A stretch of DNA of 64,000 bases from Ditylenchus dipsaci. Lineage: Eukaryota > Nematoda > Chromadorea > Rhabditida > Anguinidae. Position numbers and translations under genes: made by a program. The stretch covers positions 124,001 to 188,000 of the forward strand of contig SADC01001042.1 of NCBI GenBank assembly GCA_004194705.1, read 5' to 3'. The notes beneath the pieces are model-generated. The model saw only the letters and a list, made by a program, of their open reading frames with translations, was not told the origin of the DNA and did no database searches. Shown in pieces: positions 35,380 to 46,875 of this stretch; within the stretch, counting starts at the first letter, position 1, and every line of letters begins with the position of its first letter.

Positions 35380-36822
35380 TACCGTATGGTCCAAGTTCGC
35401 CGCCGAGTTGTTTTTGGTCATAACTTTTTTCTTTCGCAGTATTTTTCCAAGGTCTTCTTCTTGTTCGAAAGAGGAGCGGATAGGAAAATTTTTGGCATAT
35501 AAACCGCTTAAATTTGTGGTCTAGAGAAAAAGTTATGGCTTGTTGAAAATTATCCCATTTTCCGCTCAAAACGGTCATTTTGCTCTATTTTTAACACTGT
35601 GAAATTTTGAATTCCGCTCAAGACAATAATATTTATTTTTTAACAATCTTACTAAACACTGCCAAAGCCTCTTTTTTCACTGCTCTGAAAGTTTTTTGGC
35701 GCAGTTTTTCTTGCTCTATTCAATGATATACATCGATAATTAAAAAATGACGGTTATTACACTTCCGTTGCTTATTTAAGCATCAACAGCGCTTTTGAAA
35801 AATGACGCAATTGTTTCTTCGATCTAAAATTCTTGTATATAATAATCGTAAATACCTGCATGATATTTCATAAGAAAGCCCGTGATCTGTGCTTTCTTTG
35901 AAAATAAAATTGCTGAAAAATAAGGAAAAAGTCCTGAAATCTGCCCTCTTGAAGTGGCATGAGCGAAAATTCTGACTTGGTTGGTTCAGAGAGGCAGATG
36001 ACCCGCAAATACCAACTTTTCCAAAACTAAATTTCACCATCATGTTCAGCGTGAAATTCTGTATCAGTAGAGGCAATTACTACGCGTGACAAGTGAGTGT
36101 TAAGCAATTTTTGATTGTAATGCTCTTGACGATGCTGCATCTTGTACGGGTGGAAGCGCTTTTCCTGAAACGTTAACGTTAAGGCAAAATCAATCGATGA
36201 CCTATAGACAGCTAACCTTTCAAAATTCGATGAATTGTCATTCGAGGGTGTTCCGTCCATTCGCGCGACACTTCTCTGGCTTGCGGGCTCGTCTTCTTGA
36301 AACTTCCTTATCACATACGTCTCTGTTAGCTCGGTTCTCACCCATCTGAAAAAATCGTCTAAAACCGAACAGAGATCGACGTGAAATCACAAAACCTGGT
36401 CTTTGTTTTCTTCCGCTTATTCACACTTCCTGTTTCGAAGATTTTGGTCCACTATCGCTTGATTGTTGCTCCGTCTGGCGTCCTAGCATGTCTTCCGAAC
36501 TTCTTCTGCACTCGATTTGGACAGGCTTTGGCTTCCCATGCTTGAATACAAGATGACACTCCAGACTATCTGCTCGATCGAGTAATCCATATGCCTGAAA
36601 ACAGTTGTTTTAAACTTTCAAAAAATGACCGTTTTCGAGCGGAAAATGGGATAATTTTCAACAAGCCATAACTTTTTCTCTAGACCACAAATTTATGCGG
36701 TTTATTTGCCGAAAATTTTCCCATTCACTCTTCTTTCGAACAAAAAAAAGATCTTGGAAAAATACTGCGAAAAAAAAAGTTATGGCCAAAAACAACACGG
36801 CGGTGAACTTGACCATACGGTA
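35380..36822. mobile_element. 1.44-kb fold-back transposon with about 200-bp TIRs (TACCGTATGGTC)
   Basis: The left arm, 35380 to about 35580, starts TACCGTATGGTCCAAGTTCG. The right arm, about 36615-36822, ends CGAACTTG-like ACTTGACCATACGGTA. Both contain AAAAAGTTATGGCTTGTTG and GAAAATGGGATAATTTT in opposite orientation. The interior has no recognisable coding region. Confidence 0.8.
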
Positions 36823-36959
36823 TAAGTAGTAGCAAACATTATTATTTCGAAGCTGATAGTCGTAGGTGATGTGTCCAGGTAATACTACCCAGTACGTAGC
36901 GCACGGCTGATGGTACCAAGGTAGGCCAACTAAAATGGTGCAGTGTTATCCGTTTTCAA

Positions 36960-37340
36960 TTCGTGTCATTTCTGTTTCCGTGCCGACACGGAAACGACAT
37001 TGTCTTTCCGTGTTAGTTTTCGTGTTGACACGAAAACCAAAAGCAAAACTGAAACTCATTTTGGTTTTCGTGTTAGTGTTTACCTTCAATCTCGCCATTT
37101 TCAAATTTTGTTTTACAGGTGAATCACACGGACGCCTAAATTCACGCCTGAATCAGATGGACGCCTGAATTCACATCTAAATCATACAGATGTTTGAATT
37201 GAGTCACTTGTAAATTTAGGAGTCCATGTGATTGAGGTGGAAATTCAGTATCAGTCTGTTTCAGGCGTGAATTCAGGCGTCCATCTGACTCAGGTGTAGT
37301 TTAGCATCTATCTGACTCTGATCTGACTGCGATTATAGTT
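36960..37340. repeat. Two adjacent word tracts (TTTTCGTGTTGACACGAAAA; GAATTCAGGCGTCCATCTGA)
   Basis: 36960-37090 consists of copies of the palindromic word GTTTTCGTGTTGACACGAAA and CGTGCCGACACGGAAACG. 37115-37330 consists of ACACGGACGCCTAAATTCAC / GAATTCAGGCGTCCATCTGA words with mirror symmetry about 37220. No coding support. Confidence 0.6.
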
Positions 37341-37482
37341 TCTAATGATGCCCGAAATAAATGAGCACTGGACAAAATGGCATTTTTGGCGAAAAAATGA
37401 CTAAATTGTACTTTTTTTATCCAAATGTGCTTTTTTATAAATTTTGAGTTTGCAACCCTGGGTTAATCCTTTTGTGTCTCCT

Positions 37483-39582
37483 TAACACGGGAAACCTGGT
37501 GCCCCAACAGTCACAACGGGTAGAACAAATGTGCTGAACACGATGATGCGGGTCCTTTTTCCTTCGATGTCTGACCAAGTAGGTGAAAACGGCTCCGGAA
37601 GGGAAGAGGTTGTGGATGTCAAAATCCAGCTGGATACCCACATGTTTTCAAGTGATGCGCCATGATGGTCATATTACAACCACACTCATAATATCCAAAA
37701 TGACTGCAAGAGATCTTCTTTTTTGATGATAGTAAGCATGTTTAGTTTTTATTTATCAAATCAGGAAGAATCACTATTTGTTTGTCAAGGTACGGAATTT
37801 CGGATTTCCCCAACCTTGAAATCTATGTAACTGGTGTACAAAAGTCTTTTGCGGACTTTTGAGCTCACTTTTTGAAATACAAATATAAAAATATACAGGG
37901 TTTAGCCCTACTCCTACTTTTAAATGACATATTAAACTTAGCTCGAATCTTTTGGAAAAGTCATCATTTGGCTCTCCAAACACTGTGATGTCATTTTAAG
38001 AAGTTGGCAAGCATTTTTATCACTTTAAGTGATCAAATGATTTATTAAACTTCAACCGTCACGACAACAGCTTATGACCATGTTGTAGCGCAACTCAAGA
38101 GATACAAAACCTGTGCTTCATCTTGTATTTTTTTTGAAAATCTTAGTGTTGAGACATGGCCTTTTGAAAAAAAATAATTTGACTTTTCCAAAAGAATCGA
38201 GCTAAGTTTAATATGACATTTGAAAGAGGAGTAGGGCTACAACCCTGTATACCGTATTTCCTCTAATAAGCCGACATGACCCATTGAGCCTGGTTGAAAA
38301 TATTTTAAAAAATGGAACATACATCATAAAGAAATTCTGTATGCATGGTTTTATGGTATGCTTTTTATGTATCCAGAGTGAAATAAGAAGAGCGGCAAAA
38401 AAATCAAGGCAAAGTGTCGAAACAAAACTGCCCTTAGGCAAAAAATAGCCTTAGTTGTTTAGCTTTCACTTAAAATTTGCAACTTTGTCGCCCACGGGTC
38501 AAAATATGAGCTGAAATGCTCTAATCAGCCGACAAGCTCTAATAAGCCGACACCTGGAGGGAGGTTGAAAAATAAGGCGACTGTCGGCTTTTTAGAGGCA
38601 ATACGCTATTTGGAGTTTTCGACTTACAATATTCGTATTTTAAAAAGTGAGCTCAAAATTCCGCAAAAGACTTATGGGACACCAGTTATTATATGAATTC
38701 TACATATACAACTTTCATCAACAATTATTCAGCGTATTCCAAAATTATCAGGCTACGAGTTAAGCTGAAATTTGTGTTTGTTTGATCCGAAATTTTACAA
38801 AAATCACATTTAAAATCGTAAGTTCGTTCAGTATCTCACAGAAAAATTTAAGAGCTACAAAATTCACTTGAAATTCACTTAAAAATATTATCCAACCACT
38901 TTGGCCTTAGGTATCTTCTCTCTTTTGTTCCTTTTTTCAGCCCTCGGTTGATTCACTTGAATTTTGTAGCTCTTAAATTTCTGTGAGATACTGAACGAAC
39001 TTACGATAAAAGATAAAAGCAGAATAGGTATAACCTTGTATGAAGTAAGTATGTGAAGTTTTAAAGTTTTCACTCAGACAAAAAGGTGGTGATTTTTAAA
39101 TTTGAAAAGACAACTATTGTTTTAACGGCTTGAAAACATAGTCCATACCAATAATTTGGTATACAATGTGCCTGTGAGTAGTGTGAAGTAATAGCGCATC
39201 ACTTGAACACCTGTGAGCACTATTTCGACCATGCGAAACTGATCATCTTCCAGACCACATTTCAGCCACTTGATTCAGCCTTCAAGCGGAAATGATCGGC
39301 ACAATTGTGTTTACCACACGCTGTTCTACCCCTTTTCACTAATGAGCGCATCGATGGGACAAAAGACGAAAGATTGTGATGACAAAGAGTTTGGCTTTAG
39401 ACAAGGCGAAAAAAGAATTTGTGGGTATCAAGCTGGATTTGACAATCCACAACCTCTTCCCATCCCGAGCCGTTTTCACCTATTTAGTCAGACATGGAAG
39501 GGAAAAGGACCCGCATCATCGTGTTCAGCACATTTGTTCTACCCGTTGTGACTGTTAGGAGCACCAGGTTTCCCGTGTTAAT
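37483..39582. mobile_element. 2.1-kb fold-back element, TTAACACGGGAAA ends, with nested insertions
   Basis: 170-bp terminal arms at 37483-37653 and 39413-39582 are inverted (TAACACGGGAAACCTGGTG on the left; CACCAGGTTTCCCGTGTTA on the right). Nested inside are a second inverted pair near 37770-38240, a TACCG MITE at 38251-38605 (word AATAAGCCGAC at both ends) and a small hairpin at 38816-39008 (TAAGTTCGTTCAGTATCTCA and its complement). No transposase recognised. Confidence 0.75.
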
Positions 39583-39734
39583 CTCTGATAGCTTTCACGC
39601 TTTTAACAGCTTTCACTCACCCCATTTAACTGTATTTCAAAGTTTTCCTCACGCACAACTTTAGTCTGGCATACTGAGTAAATTTACAGTCTTTAAGATA
39701 TTTGTGGTAAAACAAAAAAAGCCTGTACATAACG

Positions 39735-40580
39735 TGTGATACTCCACACCCACTTGCTCAACTAATATCTGAAATAATAAAAGAAAGAGATACTAAGCAA
39801 GATGAAACTGTTATCATGCATACAACCACCTTAAAAAACAGCTAAATAGAACATGGCTAGCATTTTTAACAAGAAAATACATCAAAAAAGATCTAAATGG
39901 TTTACCGATTCTTATAAACACTGAGCTCAGGCTAAACCTGACCGACTAAATTTTGACAAAGACAAATAAACGGCTCTATTTTTGAGTTAGTCCAACAAAA
40001 CCTAGCCAGTGTTATTTCTCAATACACTGTCAATGATCAAACTGCTTTTATGGTGTCTTTAGGAGATTCTGCAATGACTTCTCATTTTTTCACAGGCCGT
40101 GGAATACACTATGGTATTAAAAGTGTGGATAATTGCATAGAACATATAAATAAATATGCTAGCAACCAGATTGATTCCCAAGATCTTGTAAGTCATATAA
40201 ATCAAGGTGCTGATGCAATCAAAACATCAGTGCTTGAGCTGGGCCTCAAATTTGTTAAAAAGCTCGAAATGGAAGAAAAAACGAAAGTTGGCTAGAAAGC
40301 ATATGCATGCTGCAATTTTGAAAATAATTTCAAGTTCAGATGAAAGCAGATATAATTTAGTATTATAGACTTGCCACTAACTTACTATGAAGACTCTGAG
40401 AACATAACCTTCAAAGTGAGCATAGGGCACAAAATTTATGAAGCAGAAGTGACTGATAAAGGATTCATCAAAATAAGAAAAACTAATAAATTAACGCAAA
40501 CTAAGTTTTTACTGTTGTTCAGGCTTCTAAAGCCTTGTCTTGAACGCTATAATGCATGTTGCAAACACATTTTATTTTAA
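39735..40580 (+). pseudogene. Broken 3' half of the FAD monooxygenase
   Basis: Three frames must be combined to follow the protein: CDTPHPLAQLISEIIKERDT; then QLNRTWLAFLTRKYIKKDL; then LNFDKDK / NGSIFELVQQNL; then the clean stretch 40050-40295 containing LGDSAMTSHFFTGRGIHYG, the second FAD-binding motif of flavin monooxygenases; then RKHMHAAILKIISSSDESRY; and finally LPLTYYEDSENITFKV...IKIRK (40371-40580). At least five single-base shifts occur in about 850 bp, several at A runs (for example near 39832 and 39966). This density is well above that of MARCHF6 next door, so decay is more likely than sequencing error alone. It is the expected continuation of the 31398-32777 gene on the same strand. 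Confidence 0.6.
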
Positions 40581-41040
40581 AATGTATATTTTATCTAGTC
40601 AATAGTTTAAAAATTAAAAATGAAATTTTTTAAATAAAGAGTTTAAAATATAGAAAACGAAAGTCGGAAAGTCATTTACGCAGCTTGGGTAGATTTTGCA
40701 AAAACAACATTTCATAACTGTGAAATGCACAATACAGACTAGACAATAAGAATATTTTTGTCATATTTTTTTGTACCTTAACGACATAGATTGTACCCCA
40801 AAGACTTGAGGTGGTTTGGGTAGGTTAGTAAAGTTTTGGCGTCCACTGAAGTTTGGGATCACACCCTAACCACCTGGATGTACCTAAACCTAAACCTCGG
40901 TGGGGCCCCGACCCAAAAAGAGTACAATCAAATCTTACAAACCTTTGTCGTGTGTGTACCAGATAAGCAAGGCAGCTCGACTGCATTAGACACAATCAAC
41001 CACCGAATTAGCCAGGCTGCCAGATAAAAGAATGCCGCCG
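40581..41040. other. No supported gene
   Basis: AT-rich, then a GGTTTGGGTAGG stretch. The small frame at 40836-41027 has no recognisable motif. Confidence 0.35.
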
Positions 41041-41045
41041 CTATT

Positions 41046-41197
41046 CCATTACCTGATTACCTGACTTTTTTCGACATGTGATATCTGATTCTGATTTTTT
41101 TTTAAATCAGCTGCATGATATGTATCATGCAGCTGATTTAAAAAAAAATCAGAATCAGATATCACATGTCGAAAAAAGTCAGGTAATAAGGTAATCA
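41046..41197. repeat. Near-perfect long palindrome centred at 41121
   Basis: Arms of at least 63 bp (41058-41120 and 41123-41185) are perfect inverted copies separated by 2 nt. They are made of the words ATCAGCTGCATGATA, AATCAGAATCAGATATCACA and TGTCGAAAAAAGTCAGGTA. The outer sequence continues the symmetry imperfectly. Followed by AATCAGATATCAGATGTCAG word repeats to 41215. Confidence 0.9.
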
Positions 41198-41676
41198 GAT
41201 ATCAGATGTCAGCTGCAGCCCTGGTGTGCACTTTGTGGTATTTGGACTTTCGACCCTAGATGATGCGTATATAAAGTTCGCTCCCTTCTTTCAGTTGGAG
41301 AAATAAAACCAGAAATTTCAAAGCATCATTTTCTAGACTTATTGTTCTCGTGAATATTTTTCGATCCTGCTTGACATATACCTCTTCAGCAAACAATGAT
41401 CTTCGACACATATTCTTATTGATGACTAACCGTCAAAATTGTGCAAAAAAGTTTTAAACACGGTTTCGAAAAAAGGGCGGGATTAGAAGGGCGCGGCAAT
41501 AGGAGAAAATACGGTACATTGAAAAATAAAGCTAAAAAACAAACAAAATCTGAAAAAAACAAACAGCAGAGGGTAGTGTTCAAACAGACATGGGAGAAAA
41601 CAGCGATTTAAATATTTGACGAAATCCACTTTAGGTCCAAAAAACCAAATTGGTCACAATTTTTGTTTTCAGAGTA

Positions 41677-41821
41677 CAGTCGAGTCTCGATTTAACGTAC
41701 CCCTAGTATTGGTCCTTCCAATAATAAACTCCGTCAAATTAACCCCCGATATACGTACCCCTCAATTTAACGTACCCCTAGGGCCGGTCCCCAGGGGGTA
41801 CGTTAAATCGAGACTCGACTG
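41677..41821. mobile_element. Pogo/Tigger-like MITE, word ACGTACCCC
   Basis: 145 bp flanked by TA on each side. It starts CAGTCGAGTCTCGATTTAAC and ends GTTAAATCGAGACTCGACTG. The word AACGTACCCC occurs three times and its complement once, with GGGCCGGTCCCC beside it. Confidence 0.9.
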
Positions 41822-42078
41822 TACAGTTTCTACTGCGTAATAGCTCAAAAATGTTTTTTTGTTTTTGAAAAAAACTGTTTTCTCTCATGTCTGTTCGGAG
41901 TAACGCAAATTGTGCTTTTCCAAATTTGTTCAGAATTTAATTGTGTACCAAAATATACACTTGTTCCGTCTGTCCTCTGAATGTTAAAAACTTTAAATAT
42001 ATTTAGTTTTGCTAACTCTTATGAATTATTTGCTATCTTTTAGCTAGCGTGGGATCAATAAAAATTTTATTTTTGTTG

Positions 42079-42192
42079 ATGAATGTGGTGCAAGCATGTG
42101 CCTTCTGCAATGACATCCAACCCCATAAAAGCGGCAAGATGTGTGTATCGTGTCAAAGCTCACGTGAAAGAAAAAAATTCACCGAATTATAA
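42079..42192 (+). CDS. Zinc-ribbon-like last exon (CxxC...CxxC)
   Basis: The frame from ATG 42079 to TAA 42190 reads QACAFCNDIQPHKSGKMCVS and then CQSSRERKK, giving C-x2-C-x11-C-x2-C with a basic tail. This spacing suits a small structural zinc ribbon. Start and upstream exons are uncertain. A related piece lies 1.6 kb downstream. The family is not recognised. Confidence 0.35.
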   Translation: MNVVQACAFCNDIQPHKSGKMCVSCQSSRERKKFTEL

Positions 42193-42379
42193 TTCTCAAA
42201 TCGAAGTAAAGTGACCCAATATAATGTTTGAATTTTGTCCCAGCTCAACCCATTAACCCATTTTTGCCGGAATTACATTTTTTTAGAATATTTTCTATTT
42301 TTTCCTGTGTTTAGCCATTTTTTTTGCAAAAAAAAATTAAGTCAAGTTACTATTTTTTGCGGCCTATCTCACTAGCTAC

Positions 42380-43052
42380 CATAGTGGCCGTGTTAATCGA
42401 AATTAGGACGGCGTCCCGTCGCCGTCCTAAACGTTTTTGACCGGCGTCCAACCGTCCGTCCGAATTTTTTTCTAGAGGCCGGCCGTTAGAAAACGTCTTT
42501 TGGTCGTCTGTGAGCTGCCAACTGGCCGTCCGTTGAAATAAATAATAAAAAAAGTTCTGCTAATTATTTTGCTTGTAATGTTTTTAGGATCAAATATTAA
42601 TCTTTATAAAAAAGTTACAGCTACGTAAAAAACATATTTCGAGTTGTACATTACAAGTGTTTGAGACTTTGTAGGAGCATGCCCGTGCGTTTCGATAATT
42701 AAGAACAGCAAATTTTTTCTAACCGTCCCACGCGTTCAATCTGATATTAAAGACCTTATACTACTTTCGAAAACTAGGAAGAAAAACTCGAAAAATTTAG
42801 AGGAAAGCGTATAAAAAAATATGCTATTAACAAAAGAGGGGTCATTTAGCTAAACTCTTTCTGGTTTAAAAAAAATTGTATGTAAATTTCATTTGTCTGA
42901 AATAGGATGTCGTTGCAAGCCATATGCCGTCTTAGACGTTTGTGGCAGGTCGTCTGCCAGCCGACCAAAAAGACAGCCAGCCGTCCGGTTTTCAGAGCCG
43001 TCCGGACGCAGACGTGGATGGGACGGCCACGGCCGGAGGAGTGGTCACTATG
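42380..43052. mobile_element. Second CATAGTGACC-ended element rich in GGACGGCC words
   Basis: Ends CATAGTGGCCG and GTGGTCACTATG. Subterminal GGACGGCGTCCCGTC, GGCCGGCCGTTAG and CAGCCGTCCGG words at 42400-42540 and 42930-43040. It inserts between the two zinc-ribbon-like exons. Confidence 0.7.
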
Positions 43053-43309
43053 CTGGCTACACAATGAGTGGTAACTTGCCCAAATATGGCCCACCAAGAG
43101 TGGCTGGAAAACACACTGCAAAAACGCGATTTTAAATAAGATGAGGTCGGCCTATTAGAAAATTTACAGTATGCTTATTTTTTCTCGAGTTCACGTAACA
43201 ATTACTCATATTTTTATTAAGAAAACTATTTTCAGATCTCATTTTCATCCAATTTCCTTGGTTTCAACTGAATTCCGCAAATTGCTGTGCTTATCAAGTT
43301 TCATGGTCC

Positions 43310-43540
43310 TTTAAAGGACCATGCCGTGCTTTCTAATTTGTCCCCCGCCAATTCAAAAAATTTCGCCTAATCATTGAAATTCTGTACAGATTTTTCAGCT
43401 TGGTTTCCAACAATACAAGACCTAGAATTTAATTTTAGGTATAGTCTTGTTACAAAGCAAGTTAAAAAATCCAAACAGAGGTTCGATGATTGAGAAAATT
43501 TTTGGATTGGCGTGGACAATCGTGGATGTAGACGGGCATG
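43310..43540. mobile_element. Palindromic MITE, family A copy
   Basis: Mirror-symmetric copy with CCTAATCATTGAAATTCTGT and GGTTCGATGATTGAGAAAA arms and a GACCTAGAATTTAATTTTAG centre. Confidence 0.7.
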
Positions 43541-43655
43541 ATCTTTTTGAACTATCGATACGCATTCTACTTCATACGTACTTTCAACCCTAAGTTTTGC
43601 TTGTTCTTTGCTTTTTTGCGTTTTAAAAATATATGTGTATATGTAAATTTTTTTG

Positions 43656-43760
43656 GTGTCGAAAGAAGAGCAAGCATGTGCCTTCTGCTATGACGTCAGG
43701 TCAAAAAAGCTAAAAGCTGGTTTGTGTGCTCGCATCTTCATGTCGAAAAAAAATATTTTC
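43656..43760 (+). pseudogene. Second, degenerate zinc-ribbon-like exon
   Basis: The frame reads VSKEEQACAFCYDVRSKKLK and then AGLCARIF. The first CxxC and the ACAFC-D- context match the 42079 exon, but the second pair is reduced to one Cys. It looks like a duplicated, decaying copy. Confidence 0.3.
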
Positions 43761-43801
43761 ACTAAACTAGCCTTTTTTAAGTTAAAATGGATAAAATGGT
43801 G

Positions 43802-43970
43802 CATAACTTATTACCTCTAATAAACGCCTCTGCTCTAATAATCGCCCCCCTCCCCCCCCTAAATTTTGACTAAGATTTCAGAATTAAGAGCATTTTTGAT
43901 TTAAAATTTCAAAATTTTCAGAGGTTTGGAAAATAAACGCCCCGGGCGCTTTTTAGAGGAAAGGTCATCG
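43802..43970. mobile_element. TACCG-family MITE, word AATAAACGCC
   Basis: TTACCTCTAATAAACGCC on the left and AATAAACGCCCCGGGCGCTT, then TTAGAGGAAAGG on the right. The word is present at both ends and beside a C-run. Confidence 0.55.
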
Positions 43971-44029
43971 GTTAACGTGTGGAAAACGTATTTTAAGGCG
44001 ACCAAGCATTTTGAATATTGAAAGTTAGA

Positions 44030-44537
44030 GATGTGCACACAGACTTACCTTAGACATGATCCGAGCAAGCTCATGATCAAAGACGCATTTAGATACTCTT
44101 TTTGCCGAGTTCTTATGACCAAAACGTGGCGGGATGCTTTTATGTACACAAAAAATATCTAATTACCATCTAGTACCCTTCGCCTCGCTCCCGCAAGAAA
44201 AAAAAATCAATTTTCGGTCAAAATTTTTCTTTCTCGGAAATGGTTATACACGCACTTAAAATTTTTTTACACGCTTAAAGTAGTAACACAATAAAAGCAT
44301 GATTTTGGGGTGCTTTCAGAGAACACCTAACAAAAAAATACTGAATATAGACTTTTATTATATTGCTTTGTGTATTTACTCTAGCTAAATATTATTTTGA
44401 CAGATTATAAGAGATGATTCTTTCTTTCCTACTCTTAGCAAATTTTTGGTGCTGTATTTTCACTGCAGGTTATAATTTTTTTTATTTAATGAAAAATTAA
44501 GACAGGAAGTATTAAAAGTAAAAAGTCATAGTATTAT
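44030..44537. other. No supported gene; fragment of the shared core module
   Basis: 44030-44110 matches the module inside the 7493 and 12338 elements in inverse orientation (GACTTACCTTAGACATGATC). The rest is AT-rich. Confidence 0.4.
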
Positions 44538-44790
44538 TACCATATTTCCTTTGATAAAAGCACCGGTGCGTTTATTTTTTAACTTCTCTCCAGGGGTGCA
44601 TTAGTTAGAGAGGATGCCTTCATTAGAAGGGGTACGTTTATTTTTCAACCCCCCAAAAATTTCAAAATTTTCAGTCAAAATGGCCCTAACTCTGAAATTC
44701 TAGTCAAAAATTAAGGGGGTGCGAAAATTAGAGTGGTTGCGTTTATTTTTCATCCTTGTTTCAGGGGGTGCTTTAATTAGAGGAAATACA
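44538..44790. mobile_element. TACCG-family MITE, word GTGCGTTTATTTTTCAACC
   Basis: Starts TACCATATTTCCTTTGATAA and ends AATTAGAGGAAATACACTA. GTGCGTTTATTTTT and GGGGTGC words occur at both ends and in the middle. It abuts the next element directly. Confidence 0.6.
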
Positions 44791-44793
44791 CTA

Positions 44794-45164
44794 CAGTCAA
44801 CTCTTGATTAAAGGACAACCCAAAAAGTTCGTTCCCACCTAGGGTCCGACACTTTTTCAGCCCCATTTTTGAAATTTTTTACCAGTTTTGTTTTGTCAGT
44901 CTGGTTGCAAATATCGCAAGGATTCCGATTTTGCTGATCATTTTTTAGAACTAAATCATTTTACTGCTCAAAAACGAAAACCTCGATTTAAGGACAGGCT
45001 TTTTCAAAAATCCCTGTCCTTAAATCGAGTTTTTGTGGGTATAGTTTTGTTAGAAACCAAGTTAAAAAATCCGTACACAAGTTCAATGATTAGGAAAATT
45101 TTTTGAATTCCTGGGCACAATTCTTGTTAGCGTGGGTATGCCCCTTTGAATCGAGAGTCGACTG
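44794..45164. mobile_element. Pogo/Tigger-like element, word TTAAGGACA, with half of MITE A nested
   Basis: TA-flanked. Left end CAGTCAACTCTTGATTAAAG, right end TTTGAATCGAGAGTCGACTG. Internal CTCGATTTAAGGACAGG and CCTGTCCTTAAATCGAG. 45037-45147 is a right-half copy of MITE family A. Confidence 0.8.
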
Positions 45165-45281
45165 TAACTGCAATATCAAAAAGTTTAAGAACTATATTTA
45201 AAAATTGCAAGAATTGGCCAAAAAAATCTAAAAAATCTAGACTTTGGAGACGCGGAGCGCAATTGAGGACAGAAGGTGTTA

Positions 45282-45466
45282 CAGTCCACTCTCGATACAG
45301 TGTAGCTCGCGGGGATCGGAAAAATATACACTATATCGAGGGTTACACTATATCGAGGGCACACTGTAAGCCAGTTTGGCTTAGAGCTGACTAAATGAGG
45401 TTCGAAAATATACACTATATCGAGATCTACACTATATCGAGGGTACACTGTATCGAGAGTTGACTG
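45282..45466. mobile_element. Pogo/Tigger-like MITE, word ACACTATATCGAGGG
   Basis: Left end CAGTCCACTCTCGATACAGT, right end ACTGTATCGAGAGTTGACTG, TA at both sides. The word ACACTATATCGAGG(G) occurs at least five times in 185 bp. Confidence 0.85.
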
Positions 45467-45599
45467 TATATGCTTCTACGATCGAATTTTTCTTACAGAA
45501 GTTATTGCTTAATAAAGCCAAGCTGTAACATATCTACTAAAAGAACATTTTTTAGGCTTGGCAGATTGTGTTCCGCAATCTGTGTCTCCTGTGTTGTCT

Positions 45600-46095
45600 C
45601 AATGTGTCTCCGGCAAGATTCGGGATAGGGATTTTCGAAATTTTCGGGATCGGGATTCTCAAAAAATGTTGTGATCCCAATCGGGATTTACCGTTAATGA
45701 ATTTATTCGATTAGATATTTCAAAGAATTTATTTTAACACACAATTGCAACACGGAGAATTTCGATCAATAAGTAAAGTTGACATATTCTAGAGCTTTAT
45801 TAAGGAAAATTAGTTGTTCGGCTTTTTTCGCATCAAGTTGTCCCTTCTGTACTGAAACACGTCTTTGGCATGACTAAAAAGCTGCTCACTGGCGACAGAT
45901 TTTTATGTTGCCGAGAGAAATCGGCGAGCATGGGTTCCGGCGGGATTCGGGATTGGGATTTTCAAAATTTTCGGGATCGGATTGGATTCTGGATTTGGCT
46001 TTTGGACCGGCGGGATTCGGGATCGGGATTTTCAAAATTTTCGGAATCGGGATTGCAGGATTCCCATGGGATTCCCGTCCCGTTGCCAAGCCTAG
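45600..46095. repeat. Word island TTCGGGATCGGGATTTTC
   Basis: Two blocks (45610-45690 and 45925-46095) of reiterated GATTCGGGATCGGGATTTTC, AAAATTTTCGGGATCGG and GATTCCCATGGGATTCCCG. Open frames over this block are repeat artefacts. Confidence 0.6.
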
Positions 46096-46199
46096 TATTT
46101 TTTGTTGCACCCATTCAAATAAAAAGTACAAAAATGTGTCTTATTTTTCATTTTGTTTTGCCAGCTTCCGTGCCTAGGCGCACAATATAAACTAGGGTT

Positions 46200-46350
46200 G
46201 TACAATGGGAATATTCCGGGAATATTTCCGGGAACATTGGGAATATTCCCGGTTTCCCGATATTTTCCCCTATATTGGAAATATTCCCGGGAATATTCCC
46301 AATGTTCCCGGAATATTCCCGGGTTTTCTACATTTCCGGGAATTTCTACA
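46200..46350. repeat. Word island GGGAATATTCCCGG
   Basis: About ten copies of the palindromic word GGGAATATTCCCGG (with GGGAACATTGGGAATATTCC variants) in 150 bp, closed by CTACATTTCCGGGAATTTCT. Internally palindromic at two scales. Confidence 0.8.
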
Positions 46351-46384
46351 ACTCTAATATAAACACAATAAAGACGCACCATAG

Positions 46385-46875
46385 CCATACTTGGACGGCT
46401 GCCGCGCCGGTGTGTGCCCGATAAATTTTGTGAAAATTAGGGCACTCGGCGCCTTTTTTGAAAATTGGGTAGTCGGGCGCCGGCGCCGGCGCCTCTTTTT
46501 TCAGTGGTTTTTAATGTATTTTTTAATTATAGAGACCGCCTTTTTGGTTGTTTTAAAACTTGGTTTGTACTGATTTTTCAGCTTTTTGAGCTTTTATGAC
46601 TCAAACATCTCCAGTCCTTTTTAATTTATGTTGAAAGTTGAAAAAAAGATAAAATTGTAATATAAAATAAAACTAAATGAAAATTTGTCTAGCTACTTTT
46701 GCTATGTAAGCTACTCGGCGCCCGGCGCCAATTTTTCGCATTTTTCTCCCCGGCGCCATCTTTTTCGCCATGGCGCCCGGCGCCAATTTTTTACAGAAAA
46801 GGCGCCGGCGCCAATTTCCGACGCCCGGCGCCACTTTTTCAAGAGACTGGCGCCCGGTGCCGATTTTTTTGGGCG
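46385..46875. repeat. Word islands GGCGCCGGCGCC
   Basis: 46395-46500 and 46720-46875 are made of CGGCGCCCGGCGCCAATTTT repeats in opposite orientations around a 220-bp AT-rich centre, giving a fold-back. A short relative (GCGCCAGCGCCAGG) is at 52838. Overlapping open frames are artefacts. Confidence 0.7.

Noticed and set aside
35783..36341. Possible gene on the minus strand inside the 1.44-kb fold-back
   Set aside because: The two overlapping frames show no motif and lie wholly within a transposon interior.
40836..41027. Small plus-strand frame resembling part of a retroelement protein
   Set aside because: Too short and without a diagnostic motif; no LTR or neighbouring pol frame.
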